From: Heterodera schachtii
Lineage: Eukaryota; Nematoda; Chromadorea; Rhabditida; Heteroderidae
Direction: 5' to 3'
NCBI GenBank assembly: GCA_023374025.1
Contig: SIJG01000017.1
Span: forward strand, 883,671-947,670
DNA length: 64,000 nucleotides
A program made the position numbers and the translations under genes. The notes beneath the pieces are model-generated. The model saw only the letters and a program-made list of their open reading frames with translations. It was not told where the DNA came from and made no database searches. Below, piece after piece: positions 25,348 to 36,500 of the stretch (its first letter is position 1; the number at the start of each line of letters is the position of its first letter).

Positions 25348-25677
25348 TCAATTCTCGTCTGATTTGCCCTGATCAACAACCTCGGCCTGTCCCTGCTGTC
25401 CCATCCGTTCGTCTCCTCCTCCCAAATTTCCCCCTTCACTTCCCCCGTGGCGCTGTCGCCCGTCCATGCCGTCCATTGAGACCAATTTTCGATTGGCACC
25501 GCCGGCGAATTGGTCGAAAGGATACGAAGGGTGGGGAAGAGGCGAGTAGGAAGAGAGGGAAAGGGAGCCCAGCGATGGCATTTCGTCCATGAAGGAAAGG
25601 CCAACGCCGGAAACGCACGACGGAGAGGCGGAGAGAGGGGGCGGCGCGGGAAGATGGGCGACGGTTGACGGAAGCAT
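25348..25677 (-). promoter_or_regulatory. Candidate upstream ORF (109 codons) or alternative N-terminal exon of the ATF4-like gene
   Basis: On the minus strand an ATG at 25677-25675 opens a 109-codon frame, not in the main ATF4 frame, ending at 25348. That is about 34 nt before the proposed main ATG at 25313. Mammalian and C. elegans ATF4 mRNAs are controlled by upstream ORFs, so a regulatory ORF fits. Its content (MDEMPSLGSLSLSSYSPLP, YPFDQFAGG) also resembles an activation domain. A phase-2 donor (GTATCC, near 25530) could splice to the acceptor TTGTCAG before 25337 and join it in frame to the main ORF. Confidence 0.45.
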
Positions 25678-26415
25678 TTCGCAAGCGGAAGAAAGCAGCG
25701 GAGGGAGAAAAGCGGACAAAAGAAAACGGATGGACTGATTGATGAAAAGCTTATTGGCAGAAGGCCGTTAAAATGGGGGACAAATGGCCAAAGGAAAAGC
25801 GAGCGAATTTAAATATCTTTCAATTTAAAAAAATGCATTAATTAACACACACATTAGGTAATTGACATTAATGAAAATGAGCAGAGAATAAAAATAATAA
25901 ATGAATGAACGACGAAGTTGGGGAAGGGAGAGGAAACAGCACAGAACCAGCAAATGCGAAGTGTGGTGGTTGGGATGGAATTGCTTGGCTGATTGATTGG
26001 GTGGTGACTCTCTTTCCCCCCCCCCCCCCCCTTTGGCTTTGGTCCCCCCTTTCCCTCCCCCCAACGGACGAATGAATGCGACGGATGCTTTTCCATAATA
26101 AAAGTCGTGCTGATCAAACACAAATATAAGGGAATAAATTAGAAAATGTCAAAAGAATGCATCCGATGAAAAAGCAGACTGATTTAGCCACACTTTGTCT
26201 TTTTGGGCGAGCGAATAAGCAAAAATTGGAGAAATGGATGAAAAACGCCGCCGCGGGCGAAAAATGAAAAATGCGACAAAGAAAGAGAAAATAAGAAAGA
26301 TAAGGAAAGAGAGAGAGGGAGAGAGAGAGAGAGAGAGCGAGCGGAGAAAGAGAGTACGAAAAGAGAGAGAAAGGAGGGGCAGGGGGAGAGAGAGAGGGAC
26401 TGGAGAGTAAGCGCG

Positions 26416-26447
<32 letters not shown>

Positions 26448-27439
26448 AAAGAGAGGAGAATTCTTATGACGTTGACTAATGAGGACTAATGAAGGGAAGA
26501 AAAATAGAGGAAATGAAAAAAACAATGTGTAAAAAATCAAAAATAGAAAAAAAAAATTTAAAATACTCAATAAAAAAAATACAGTGTTGTTGCGAATCGA
26601 AAAATAAAATTCGAAATACGAAACACGAAAAAAACGAACTAAAATAAAATTGAAATATGAACGTGGTGAGCCGAAGCGAAAAAGTATGAGTGCGTAGTGA
26701 TCGGAAGAAGCGGGTCATTTCAGTACGGAAAAGTTATTTAATAATTAAATTAATTAATTAATTGATAATTGAATAACAATCTAATAATATTAAATTATAA
26801 TTAATTTAAAATATTAATTAACATAATCATTAAGACGTTATTATTATGTTAATCTAATCGTATCTTTCATAATGTTCTTACATTTCTTCTCCATCTGATG
26901 CTCAAATGCGATTTTTCGGTGTTTCTTTCGCTTTTCGCTTACATTTTCAATTAGTCCACCATTTTTGTCCCTTTTTTAATCATTCGCCCCTTACAGTAAT
27001 TTATTTTTTAAAAGTGCGCATTGCATTTCTGCTGCTGCTGCTTCACTAATTGCTTCGTGTTTGTTGAGCTGTCAAGAACAGAAATAGGAAAGGAAAGACA
27101 ATTCCAAAACCCCCGGGGGGAGGGAAAATCGAACGAATTGAAAAAGTTGGGATGAGTCAGTCACCCATTGACAAATGAGGTGATTGTCCCTTTTTTCACT
27201 GCTTCATTCCCAACATTCATTCATTCTTCACGGGCCGTCAAAACAAAAAAAAATGAAGTTCTTAAACTCCATTTTAAACGAATGCTTAATCAATTAATTT
27301 GACTATTTTGATAATCTTCCTCAGACCATGTGACAATTCGGCCGTTCGTCCTCCAAATGAGGCATCCCATCGTTTTTTGGCACTCGCTGTTCCTCGTCTC
27401 TCTGATCATTTTCATCGCTTTAATCACTTTCTTTCGCAG
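25678..27439. other. Intergenic DNA between divergent ATF4-like and monooxygenase genes
   Basis: This region should hold both promoters. It contains a C15 run near 26017, a GA-rich tract at about 26294-26450, and an AT-rich block at about 26738-26860 built of TTAATTAA-like units. An ATG at 27357 opens a short frame with a 20-residue hydrophobic stretch (FWHSLFLVSLIIFIALITFF). It may be the membrane-anchor exon of the downstream monooxygenase, but I could not join it in frame. Confidence 0.5.
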
Positions 27440-30205
27440 AAATCAATGGTCACATAAAGAGTCTAACAACCGTGACGATAAAAAGAGCAGTTGATCACTT
27501 CCCCCACAAAATGATCACTTCCTTAAAAGGTGAACTCCCAAATGCCAATCAGTGTTTGCTTTTGCCCTTCCGTTTTTAGGGGTTCGACTTGAGTTGGCTT
27601 GGAAAGTGAATTGGACAGGGCGGGCACGGGTCGACTTCCAAGTCACATTCAGCGGAAGACCGAGCAGCATTTTGGTCGGCTTTTCCGACCATGGCAAAAT
27701 CGAAGGGAGCGATTTTTGCATTTATTGGCCAAATGGGAGCCGAAAAGTAAGGGGAGGAGAAGGGGAGAGAGGGAGAAAGGAGGTGAAAGGCACTTTGAAC
27801 AGTTAATGGACGGATGGGTGGACAGAAGGTGGAAGTTGCGCAGGGATATGCAGCAGAACTGCGAACTGATCAGCACGGGCACAAATCGAATTGAATTTGG
27901 TAGAAAGTTGGCCACTTGTGACCCCCGGGACTATCGCATTGAGGCAAATTCAAATTGGCACAAAATGCCTTCCCAAAAGCATTGTTTGCTCTTTAAGAAG
28001 GGGACAAGCAACATTCTATTGGCCGTTGGAACTCGCAAACGCACAAAATCATTGGCCGACCCGAACATGGCCTATCAAATGCGCTTCACTCAGCTGTTAG
28101 TGGATAAAGATGAAAGTGATGCTGAAAATGGCCATTTGGATGGGACGGCAGCAGAAAAATCGCATAATTTGTTTACATGGGACATTCGGGCACAAAATGT
28201 GACCATTCCGGCACAAGTGACCACTTATTGGTGTGCCATCGTTGAATTGAGTGAAACTCTGAAGAGGCACAAGCACCATGCGATCAAAGTGAGTAATAAA
28301 AGGAAGAGGGAAAATGGGAGCGGAAAAAAGAGAGGGGAAGAGGGAGGGGAATGAGAGAAAGGAGAGAGAGAGAGAGAGAGGGAGGGGAGAAGAGAGAGAT
28401 GGAGGGGAGAGGGAGAGTGAGGAAGGGGAAAAGAGAGAGAGGGAGAAAAATGAGAGAGTGAGCGATACTGGAACTATCGACCAAGCATTGACCAGTTACA
28501 ATTTTAATCCAGTACGAAGCGGTCATTTCGCCCGGGAATGCCAAAATTGTGCATCATTTCGAAGTTTTTCATTGCCAACAAGAGACTCGTCCATTTGCGG
28601 GCGATTGCAGCGAAGACAAACCGCCGGAGGCGCGCAGTTGCTCGAAAGTGTTGGCCGCGTGGGCAATGGGAGCGAATGTTGGCACTTTGACGGGGATAAT
28701 CAAGAATAAATATTAATTAAATTGGGATTTAGCCAATTGTCTATCCGCCTGAGGCGGGCATGCCCCTCGGCGGAGTTGGCTTTGTGCCCTTTTTGATGGT
28801 CGAAATCCATTACAACAATGTGCAAAAGGTGGCCGGCATCCGTGACAGTTCAGGACTGAGGATAACTTACACGGATAAACTCCGACCGCACGATGCCGGC
28901 ATCATGGAATTGGGGTTGGCACGGTGCCAAGAAAAACCAATTTGAAAAAGGGCCGTTCACCGCAGATTGATTTACTCAGATGCGAATTCCATTCCACCTG
29001 ATCAGCCACATTTCCCGATCACTGCATTTTGTCCGGCAGAATGCACACAAAAAGTGAACAGCGAGTGCCAAATTAATAAACTGAAATTGCTCCTTTTCCG
29101 CTCAGTTTCCCATCGATGGCATTTACATTTTTGCTTCACAATTGCATTCCCATTTGACGGGGCGAAAGTTGCACAGTTCGGTGATCAGAGGAGGGAAGCA
29201 AAGTGACGGAGATCAACCGGGACGACCACTACTCACCCCATTGGCAGCACATCCGATCACTTCGGCCTTTTGTGCATGTTCGACGGGGCGATGTGATCAG
29301 CACCACTTGTGTGTATGAGACACGGGGGATGAAACATTGGACATGGGTGAGAACAAAAGGGAAAAGGGAAGAAAAACAGTGATGGCACACATACTGTAAT
29401 TTGAAGGGCGGATACGGTATTGAGGACGAAATGTGCGTCAACTACGTTCACTATTACCCGGCGTCGGAAGTGAATTTTGACAATTAATTTTTTATTTGTC
29501 TCAACTTTTTCAGGTCGAAGTTTGTAAGGTAAAAATGGAAATAATATTATTATTAAATATTTTAAAAAGATATATTAAAATTACTATAAATATTTTCGCT
29601 TTTTTCAGTCCGCCGTTTCCAATGCGTCTCTCCACGCGTTCTTCGCGCGACTGTGAAATTTTTGTTTTTTTTACAATATTTTCAAACAATTTTCTCTCTC
29701 CCAAAGGGGCGTCAAAAATAAGCAGATGAACATCCACGAGAAGTATTCGGCGGTTAAATGGGTGAGAAGAATAAACAAATTGGCAATTTATCATTTACCG
29801 TTAATTGGGCGGAATTAGGAAAGGAATTGTTGAAAGACCTAATTATACCATAATTAAGAATAATTACGCCTGCAATTGTAAATTCTATTTGTTCCTTGTT
29901 GTATTCCAACCCCACTTCAGACAATGGCTAAGTTCGCCTCGTTGCGCGAATTGTACGCCGTTGCCCCGCTGAACGTCGCCTGTCTCCGACATTCGGGCGA
30001 CCTTTTCCCCGTAAAAATAATCAGTGGGGGCAGACGAGGATTAATTAATTTATTATTGCATTTGATTAATGGTAAGATAACCACTGTCCATTTACAGGGC
30101 CACCCCACAAATTGGAGTCGCGTGCCGAGGCCCGAGTACGGCACGGAATCGTCGACAAACGAAGGGCAAGCGAACGGCGACGAATGTTTGGCACTGAACG
30201 ACTGA
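27440..30205 (+). CDS. Tyramine/dopamine beta-hydroxylase family copper monooxygenase (start exon unresolved; 1-nt insertion)
   Basis: These enzymes hydroxylate the beta-carbon of tyramine or dopamine with two coppers and ascorbate, inside secretory vesicles. In nematodes the family member TBH-1 makes octopamine. A DOMON domain comes first (27580-28100: ELAWKVNWTG...SDFCIYWPNG...LATCDPRDYRIE). The copper type II N-domain follows (28150-28780: TIPAQVTTYWC, KHHAIK, NAKIVHHFEVFHC), with the HH pairs as copper ligands. The C-domain (28733-29520) has MVEIHYNN, GIMELGL, FASQLHSHLTGRK (His-X-His copper site) and DEMCVNYVHYYP (Met ligand). The stop is at 30203-30205. Exons: 27440-27529, 27580-27746, 27803-27943, 27998-28288, 28513-28677, 28733-28914, 28966-29053, 29106-29346, 29407-29469, then several more. 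Exon 29106-29346 is one nucleotide too long for its frame. Intron 27944-27997 uses GC-AG. AATAAA lies at 30481. Confidence 0.85.
28355..28455 (+). repeat. (GA)n tract in an intron of the copper monooxygenase gene
   Basis: Purine-only, mainly GA dinucleotides, within intron 28289-28512. That is the longest intron I placed in this gene, and its neighbours are mostly 50-60 nt. Confidence 0.8.
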
Positions 30206-30557
30206 CCTTTTGTCCCTTTATCCTTCTTTTATCCTTTTTTATCCTTCTTTTATCGTTCTTTATCCTTTCTCTGTTGTCCATCCCCTGACTTTCCATTTGC
30301 CCTTTTCCTTTCTTATCGTTTTGCTTTGTTTGTTCTGTTTGCTGTTATCGCCCCGATTGGGTTCTTTGATCATCATCAAATCATCATCGATTCTCTCAAC
30401 CGGTCATCCATTCATTTGTCAATCGCATTTATTTATATTCATTCATTTAATCATTATCAGTCAAAAGCAACATGAATCACAATAAATACTTAAATTGGCT
30501 TTAATTAATCCCTTTTTTATATTTCCTTTGTTTTATTATGCTAATTAATTTGCCTTA
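30206..30557. other. Short intergenic spacer with TTTTATCC repeats
   Basis: 352 bp separate two same-strand genes. The first part (30218-30275) is a pyrimidine-rich repeat of TTTATCCTTC-like units. AATAAA at 30481-30486 is a likely poly(A) signal for the upstream gene, only about 70 bp before the next ATG. No coding exon is seen. Confidence 0.65.
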
Positions 30558-32891
30558 ATGGGTTTTGTCTGTTCCCTTCTCAACAACACTTTGGACTTTT
30601 TTCTTCTCCATTTTGGGTGGTATTACCTTTTATACGTCCATTTGCCCCTCGGCTTTGTCCGTCGTAAATTTTGCGATTTCCAAAATTGGATTAGCCTAAG
30701 TCTTTGGCTTGGCATCAGAAGGCATCCGAGGAAAGTGTTGGCCATTCAAAAACAGGTGAAAAGGGCGCAAAAAGTTTATGTGATTTGGGAGGAAAGAACA
30801 AAAACGCCGAATTTGAGGTGAAACAATGGAACAAAAAGAAAGAGCGACGAAAGATTTGTACGGAGGGGACGGACAATTGTCAAAGGATGTGCTTCTCACG
30901 GCCCAATTACAAAAGGAAATGTGCCCAATTGAAAATGGGAATTCTGACGGACATAATTGAGGTGAAATGGATGCAATTAACATTTCTCTAATCATTTCCG
31001 ATTGGATTATTAAAATTAGCGTTCAAGTTCAAATCTTCTGGCATTCTGATCACTCCCCATGCTTTTCCTCATTGTCTGTCCTTTCAGATCAATGCCCCCG
31101 AGGGCTTTGCCCGGGTTGAGCCGTACGTCACCGTTGCCCAACTGTTGGACGCACTTATGCCCCTTGGCCACACTCTCCCCGTTGTGCCTGAGATTGGTCT
31201 TTTGACAGTTGGCGGACTCATTTTGGGCGGTGGCGTTGGCTCGGGCAGTGCGCGGCACGGACTTTTCCAGCACAATTGCATTGCTTTCGAAATTGTAACT
31301 TCAAGCGGAGAAGTGCTAATTGCCGAAAAGGTGATTAAAGGAAGAAACTGTTGGCCCTTTTGATGCTTTAAATGCCAAAGGATGGAGAGAATCAGTCGCT
31401 GTTCTTCGGCATTCCCTGGTCCCTCGGCTCTTTGGGCTTTCTCGTGTCCGCCACCCTCCGAATTGTCCCTTGTCCGCCCTTCGTCAAGCTTTTCTACCAA
31501 CCGTGCCTTTCCCAAAAGGTCAGTCGGTTGATCCTTTTCGTATTTCAACCCCAAAAAAGGAACTCGTCGGTCGTCTCCTCGAGGAATCAGTGCCAAAGAA
31601 AGGCAATGATTTTGTTGAAGCCATTCAATTTGGCAATGGCACTTCCGTGTTGATTTGTGCAAAATTCGCCCAAAAACTGCCGAGAAATGACCGGAGATTG
31701 TTGAACAATTTTGGACAATGGCACAAACCGTTCTTTTACAAACATGCGCAGAGAATGTGCGAAAGAGGCGGCGTGAGTTGTTTGGTTGATTAATTTGTTA
31801 ATTGTTGGCTAATTATTCGAGTGTTTAGATCAAAATTGAGTATATGCCTTCCGGGGATTACTTTCGGCGCCATTGGCGTTCTCTTTTTTGGTCGATTGAG
31901 CAGATGGTCCCTCTGATTGGCTTCTTCCCCCTGCGATTGCTTGTCGGATGGCTTCTTCCTCCCGAATTTCCGCTGCTCACTTCCCAACGGAGTCGGCGTC
32001 TCTTTTCGCCGCGGCAAATCCTTCAAAATTTTCTCGTCCCTTTGAAAGCTTTGCCCAAATTCACCGCTTCACTTCACCAGCAGTTTTGTGTATGTTTTTG
32101 TTTTGTTTTTTGGTTGTTTCTGCTGCTGGTGAATCATCGTCCCTTATCATTTCCGTCTCTTATCTTCTCCCAATTTGACCATTTGTCCTTTCTTTTGCCT
32201 TTTCTTCCGTTTTATCGTCCCAATTTTTCTTTGCTTTTCCTTTATCATTTGGTTTATCTTTTTGATCGGCTTTTCCTCTCCCATTTCCTTTGCTTATTTC
32301 TCTCCTCAGATTTATCCCCTTTGGCTTTGCCCCGTTTCTTTGCCCGCTCAGCCGGGGCTTCTCCGAAATCGGCAGGGACTGAGCACCGTTTATGTGAATG
32401 TGGGCGTATATGGACAGTTCCAATCGGAGTTGTCCGAATGCAATGGGATGCAGAGCTTTGAGGACCAGCGGGAGAGAATGCGAACGGTGGAAGGAATGGT
32501 CAGAGAAGTTCAAGGGTAAGTGGGGAAAGACAATGGAAATAGTCAATGGATCGGAGAACATTGATCAGTCCCATTAACAAAGCTTGATAGAAGGTCAGCC
32601 ATTGGTCAGATCGCTATCTGATCAGTTCAGTAGGGGGCATTGACCCGTGATGTCTCCCGTACTGATCAATCTGTTCAGATTCCAAATGCTTTGTGCCGAC
32701 TCCCACCAAACAGCAGCAGAGTTTTGGGATATGTTCGATGTAACAGCTCCTCAATTCACTCCATTTGATTATAATTTCCAATTAAGGCCACTTTGTACGA
32801 TTGGCTTCGTGCTCGTTACGAATGCAAAAGCGCTTTTCTGAATGTTTATGAGAAAATTTGCATGGACAATAGAGAAATTGTGTTTAAATAA
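30558..32891 (+). CDS. dhcr24: DHCR24, delta(24)-sterol reductase (FAD-dependent)
   Basis: This enzyme reduces the C24 double bond of sterol side chains, an ER-membrane reaction. Nematodes are sterol auxotrophs and need it to turn dealkylated plant sterols into cholesterol. Exons: 30558-30755, 30818-30961, 31088-31330, 31381-31518, 31560-31772, 31829-32089, 32310-32515, 32679-32739, 32787-32891. They sum to 523 codons (522 residues; human DHCR24 has 516). Recognisable blocks in order: IQKQVKQWNKKKERRKICTE, ARVEPYVTVAQLL, LPVVPEIGLLTVGGLILGGG with RHGLFQHN (FAD-binding domain), FFGIPWSLGSLGFLVSA, KPFFYKHAQRM, YFRRHWRSLFWSIEQ, YPLWLCPVSLPAQPGL and FQMLCADSHQTAAEFWDMFD. The N-terminus LDFFLLHFGWYYLLY corresponds to the membrane anchor. 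AATAAA at 32887-32892 overlaps the stop codon. Confidence 0.94.
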
Positions 32892-33590
32892 ATAATTACA
32901 CAAATATTTATTTAATTTTGATCAAATGATTATTCTTAAAGGTGGCACATATAATTATGCCAATAAATGTAAAAGCATTTTGTACTTTTTTCTTTGTGCC
33001 AATGCCAACCATTGAAAAATAATTGACCCGCGAAGCGTGCTTTATTTGTTTTTTTTTCTTCTTTATTTTGATGAATGTTTAAAAGTGTTTTCCCCCTTTT
33101 TTCTTTCTTTGTTTTTTATTTTATTTTTCCTTTTGGCCACTCTTTTCTCTTCTGTTAATGTTCGTCTCACTTTACTTTTGCCGAATATTTCCCCCCTTTG
33201 AATGCCCCCATTTCTTTCAATGATTTTCTTCTAAAATTAAACTTTTCCAAATGCCAATAATTGCATCCCTTTGCCCCCCCCCCCTTTGGCCATCGTTTGG
33301 TCCCAAAATTGCATTTCCCTCCCCCCCCCCCCGGTTAATCCCCTTTTGGCCAATTCCCCCCCCCCCTCCTCGCCCACTTATGGCCAATTTCTTTTCTTCC
33401 TTCTTCCCATGATGATGATGATGATGGATTACCTTTTCTACCCTTTTCCTCTATTTTTCACACAAAAATTTAAAACAAAAAATGTGCCGCTTAATTATGG
33501 CAAATTCATTCAGAGAAAGAAAAAAAAACTGAAGTGAATATTTCGACGACTTAATTACACCAATAATTAATTTAATTCTTCTTCATAAAT
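32892..33590. other. Intergenic spacer with C runs and an ATG repeat
   Basis: This 700-bp, T-rich, noncoding spacer lies between DHCR24 and the channel gene. It contains C9-C12 runs near 33275, 33321 and 33357 and a (GAT)n-like run at about 33411-33426. It should contain the channel promoter. No exon was found. Confidence 0.6.
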
Positions 33591-36500
33591 ATGCTGCACT
33601 TTCCCTCCTTTTGTCTGATCATTTTATTTTTATTTTTTGGTATAATGCCAATTATTCAAAATTCGGACTCAGACAGAGAAAATGAGAAGCAAAATCTTTG
33701 GAATTTGCGGGGGAATGGAGCAAAAGTGAATATAAAATAATGACAGAATATTTTGGGAATATTTTTGACAGAATCCTTTCGTGCCGGGCATTTTTCAACG
33801 GAAAACGATAAATTCGTTGATGAACAGAAAATTGAACATTTTCCGAGAACGATGGACAAATGGTGGAGAAAGAAAAATGGACAATCCATCGGAGGAATAC
33901 ATGGAGGAAAATTTGGGGAAAGAAATGGCACGGAGAATGGGAGAAAGGCATTGGAAAAAATGGGAGAACGGAGAGGAGGAGGAGGAGGAGGAGGAGGAAA
34001 ATGGGAAGGAGCCGGGAGAAGAGGAGGGAAAAACATATCGGAAGAAATTGGAGGAAGAAGAGCAAAAATGGAAGAAACCGGGGGAAGAGAAGGAATGGAA
34101 GAAGCCGGAAAAGGAAGAGGAAAAAGTGAAGAAGCTGGGTGAAGAAGAAAAAAGTCATCGGAAGGAGCCGGGAGAGGAAGAGGAGGAAAAATGGAAGAAG
34201 CCGAGAGAGGAAGAGGAGGAAAAATGGAAGAAGCCGGGAGAGGAAGAGGAGGAAAAATGGAAGAAGCCGGGAGAGGAAGAGGAGGAAAAATGGAAGAAGC
34301 CGGGAGAGGAAGGAATCCGTTTCCTTGAAGAGCCCGCGGCATCGTCGTCAACAGAACGTTCCGCCGGAAGGGAAAAGAATTTAAATCCCTTTGAGGACAC
34401 AAAATTTGACGAAAGATTCCCCATTCACAATTTGTGCGGTCCATGGAATTCGGGCAGACAGACGAGCGATTTTGAATGGTAAAATTGCAAAATGCGGGAA
34501 AAAAACGAAATCATTGGACAGGGGCGAACCAGCGGACAAACTGTTGCGATTGCTGAACCAAAGGACGACGGACGGCAAAAAGGGGCGAAGCAATGCCAAT
34601 TTCAAATATAATATGTTTTTGGCACCAGGCCAAATGACTGGTAAATGAATCAGAGTAATTAACTAATTAACCAACTAATTTATTGAATTTGAGGTGAGTC
34701 CACCAATGTATCAATTGCAATTTACATCGAATCGATGAGCACTTTCAAAGCACAGACGATGGTTGGTTCGTTCGTTTTGGTTAAGCTTAAGTATGTGTGC
34801 CACTTTAGGACTTCGAGATGGACATGTACTTCGCAATGGCATGGTCTGTCTCCCCTTTCCTCTCTCCTCTTTTCATCTATCTCTCTCTCCTCTCCCTCTC
34901 TCCTCCCCTCTTTCTCCCCCCCCCCCTCTCTCTCTCCCTTTCTCTCTCCTGCCCCCTCTCTCTCCGCGCCGCTTGCTTGCGCTGATCCCATTGCCCCCCC
35001 CCCCTCCCAAAATTAGGTACGACCGTCGGTTGGCCCACAATTGCACCCATCCGTTGTTGGTCGCTCACAAATCCATCGCAGAAAGAATTTGGACTCCAGG
35101 TCAAGAAAAGCAGAGCGTGTTCGGACAATCAGGCGTTTTATTAATTTCAGATTTATACTTTCTAAATGCCAAATTTGCCTATCTTCAGGAAGTGACAATG
35201 CCAAACTTTGTGCGTTCGTTCCTTTGCTAATTACCCCTAATGAGTTCCTCCCTTACAGATGCTCGTCATTTACCCGGATGGCCTTGTATTTAAAACGTTA
35301 AGGTGTTTATTATCCATTTTTGCTTCATTTTTATTACCCTAATTAAGGATCGACGTGACTCTCTCCTGCAACATGGACTTGCAGGTTGGGAGCAAAAGGC
35401 AAGCACCAAAACTGAACGGCACATTCCGCCGCCATTCAGCTGTTCCCATTCGATCGTCAGGAATGTCCGATGGTCATCCAACCGTTCGCTTACATCGAAA
35501 ATTTGGTGAACCTCAGTTGGCACGTGGACCCACCGTACTACCCGGTACGGTGGCTTTGCTTTCAGTTTTGGATTTCCTACTCAACATTTAATCATAAGAA
35601 CAGATCACGACCAATCCGGAGCTGAAACTGAACGACATGGTCATCACGGGGATGCGCTTCGAGCGGTGCACGAGTCCGTACACTCTTTTCCGGGGCATTG
35701 GTCAGTCATTGCACGCGTCGTTCGTCGGCATTTCACTCCCCCCCCCCTTTCCCTCCCCTCAAGGGGTTTGGTCGTGCCTGCGCGGTTACATCGTAATGAA
35801 ACGGCTCGTCCTCTTCCACCTCATCCAAACGTACATCCCAAGCGGTACAGTACCACCGTATTCCCATGCTCGCATTACGGTGTCCGTCCCTTTTGTTGGT
35901 TGTCCTCTTCATGTTCAGCCATGTTGGTCTCCGTTTCGTGGATGACTTTTTGGTTGGACCCCCGGGCATCGCCCGCGCGCATTACCCTTACAATCACAAG
36001 GCATTCATTGTTCTATTTTAATGATATTTATTACATAATAAAGCATTTTTAGTCTGCTGACTTTGACCACAATGTCTAACGGAGTGCCTTTTTTATTTTA
36101 TTTTTAAATATTTTGTAAAATAAATTAATTAATTTTTTAAATTAGGCCAGACAAGACTTGCCACAAGTCAGCTACATCAAAGCAATGGACATTTGGCAAA
36201 CGTTCTCCCAAGTGACTGCCTTTGAAGTGCCAATTTTCCTCAATTTGCCCTTTTTAGGCACTGATTTTCCTCGTACTGCTCGAATATTCGTTCGTCTCTT
36301 ATTTCTTCTCGCGACGGTCCTTTGACTGTGCCCACCGAATTTTACGCAGCGAAAGTGCCGGGAAAATGAAAAAGCAAAAGGAGGAAAGGATTACAGCAGA
36401 AGATGAGGAAAAGCAGATGGAAGAAGGGGACAAAGAGGACCATTATTATTATGATCATAATCAACAAAATGATGGAACAAAAGCAATGGAAATGGTAAGA

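Noticed and set aside
26738..26860. AT-rich block as a possible replication origin or scaffold attachment site
   Set aside because: Only composition supports it; no defined motif for such elements in nematodes can be checked here.
27357..27493. ATG-started 45-codon frame with a hydrophobic anchor as the first exon of the copper monooxygenase
   Set aside because: Attractive as a type II membrane anchor, but no GT or GC donor gives the phase needed to enter the exon at 27440; left as a possibility only.
34165..34311. CRISPR-like regular repeat spacing
   Set aside because: Contiguous tandem 33-bp coding repeats with no spacers, in a eukaryotic gene.
33656..34444. 262-codon minus-strand open frame with FHFSSSSSPG-type repeats
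   Set aside because: Antisense shadow of the channel's Glu/Lys-repeat exon; the plus strand has signal peptide, splice sites and domain continuity.
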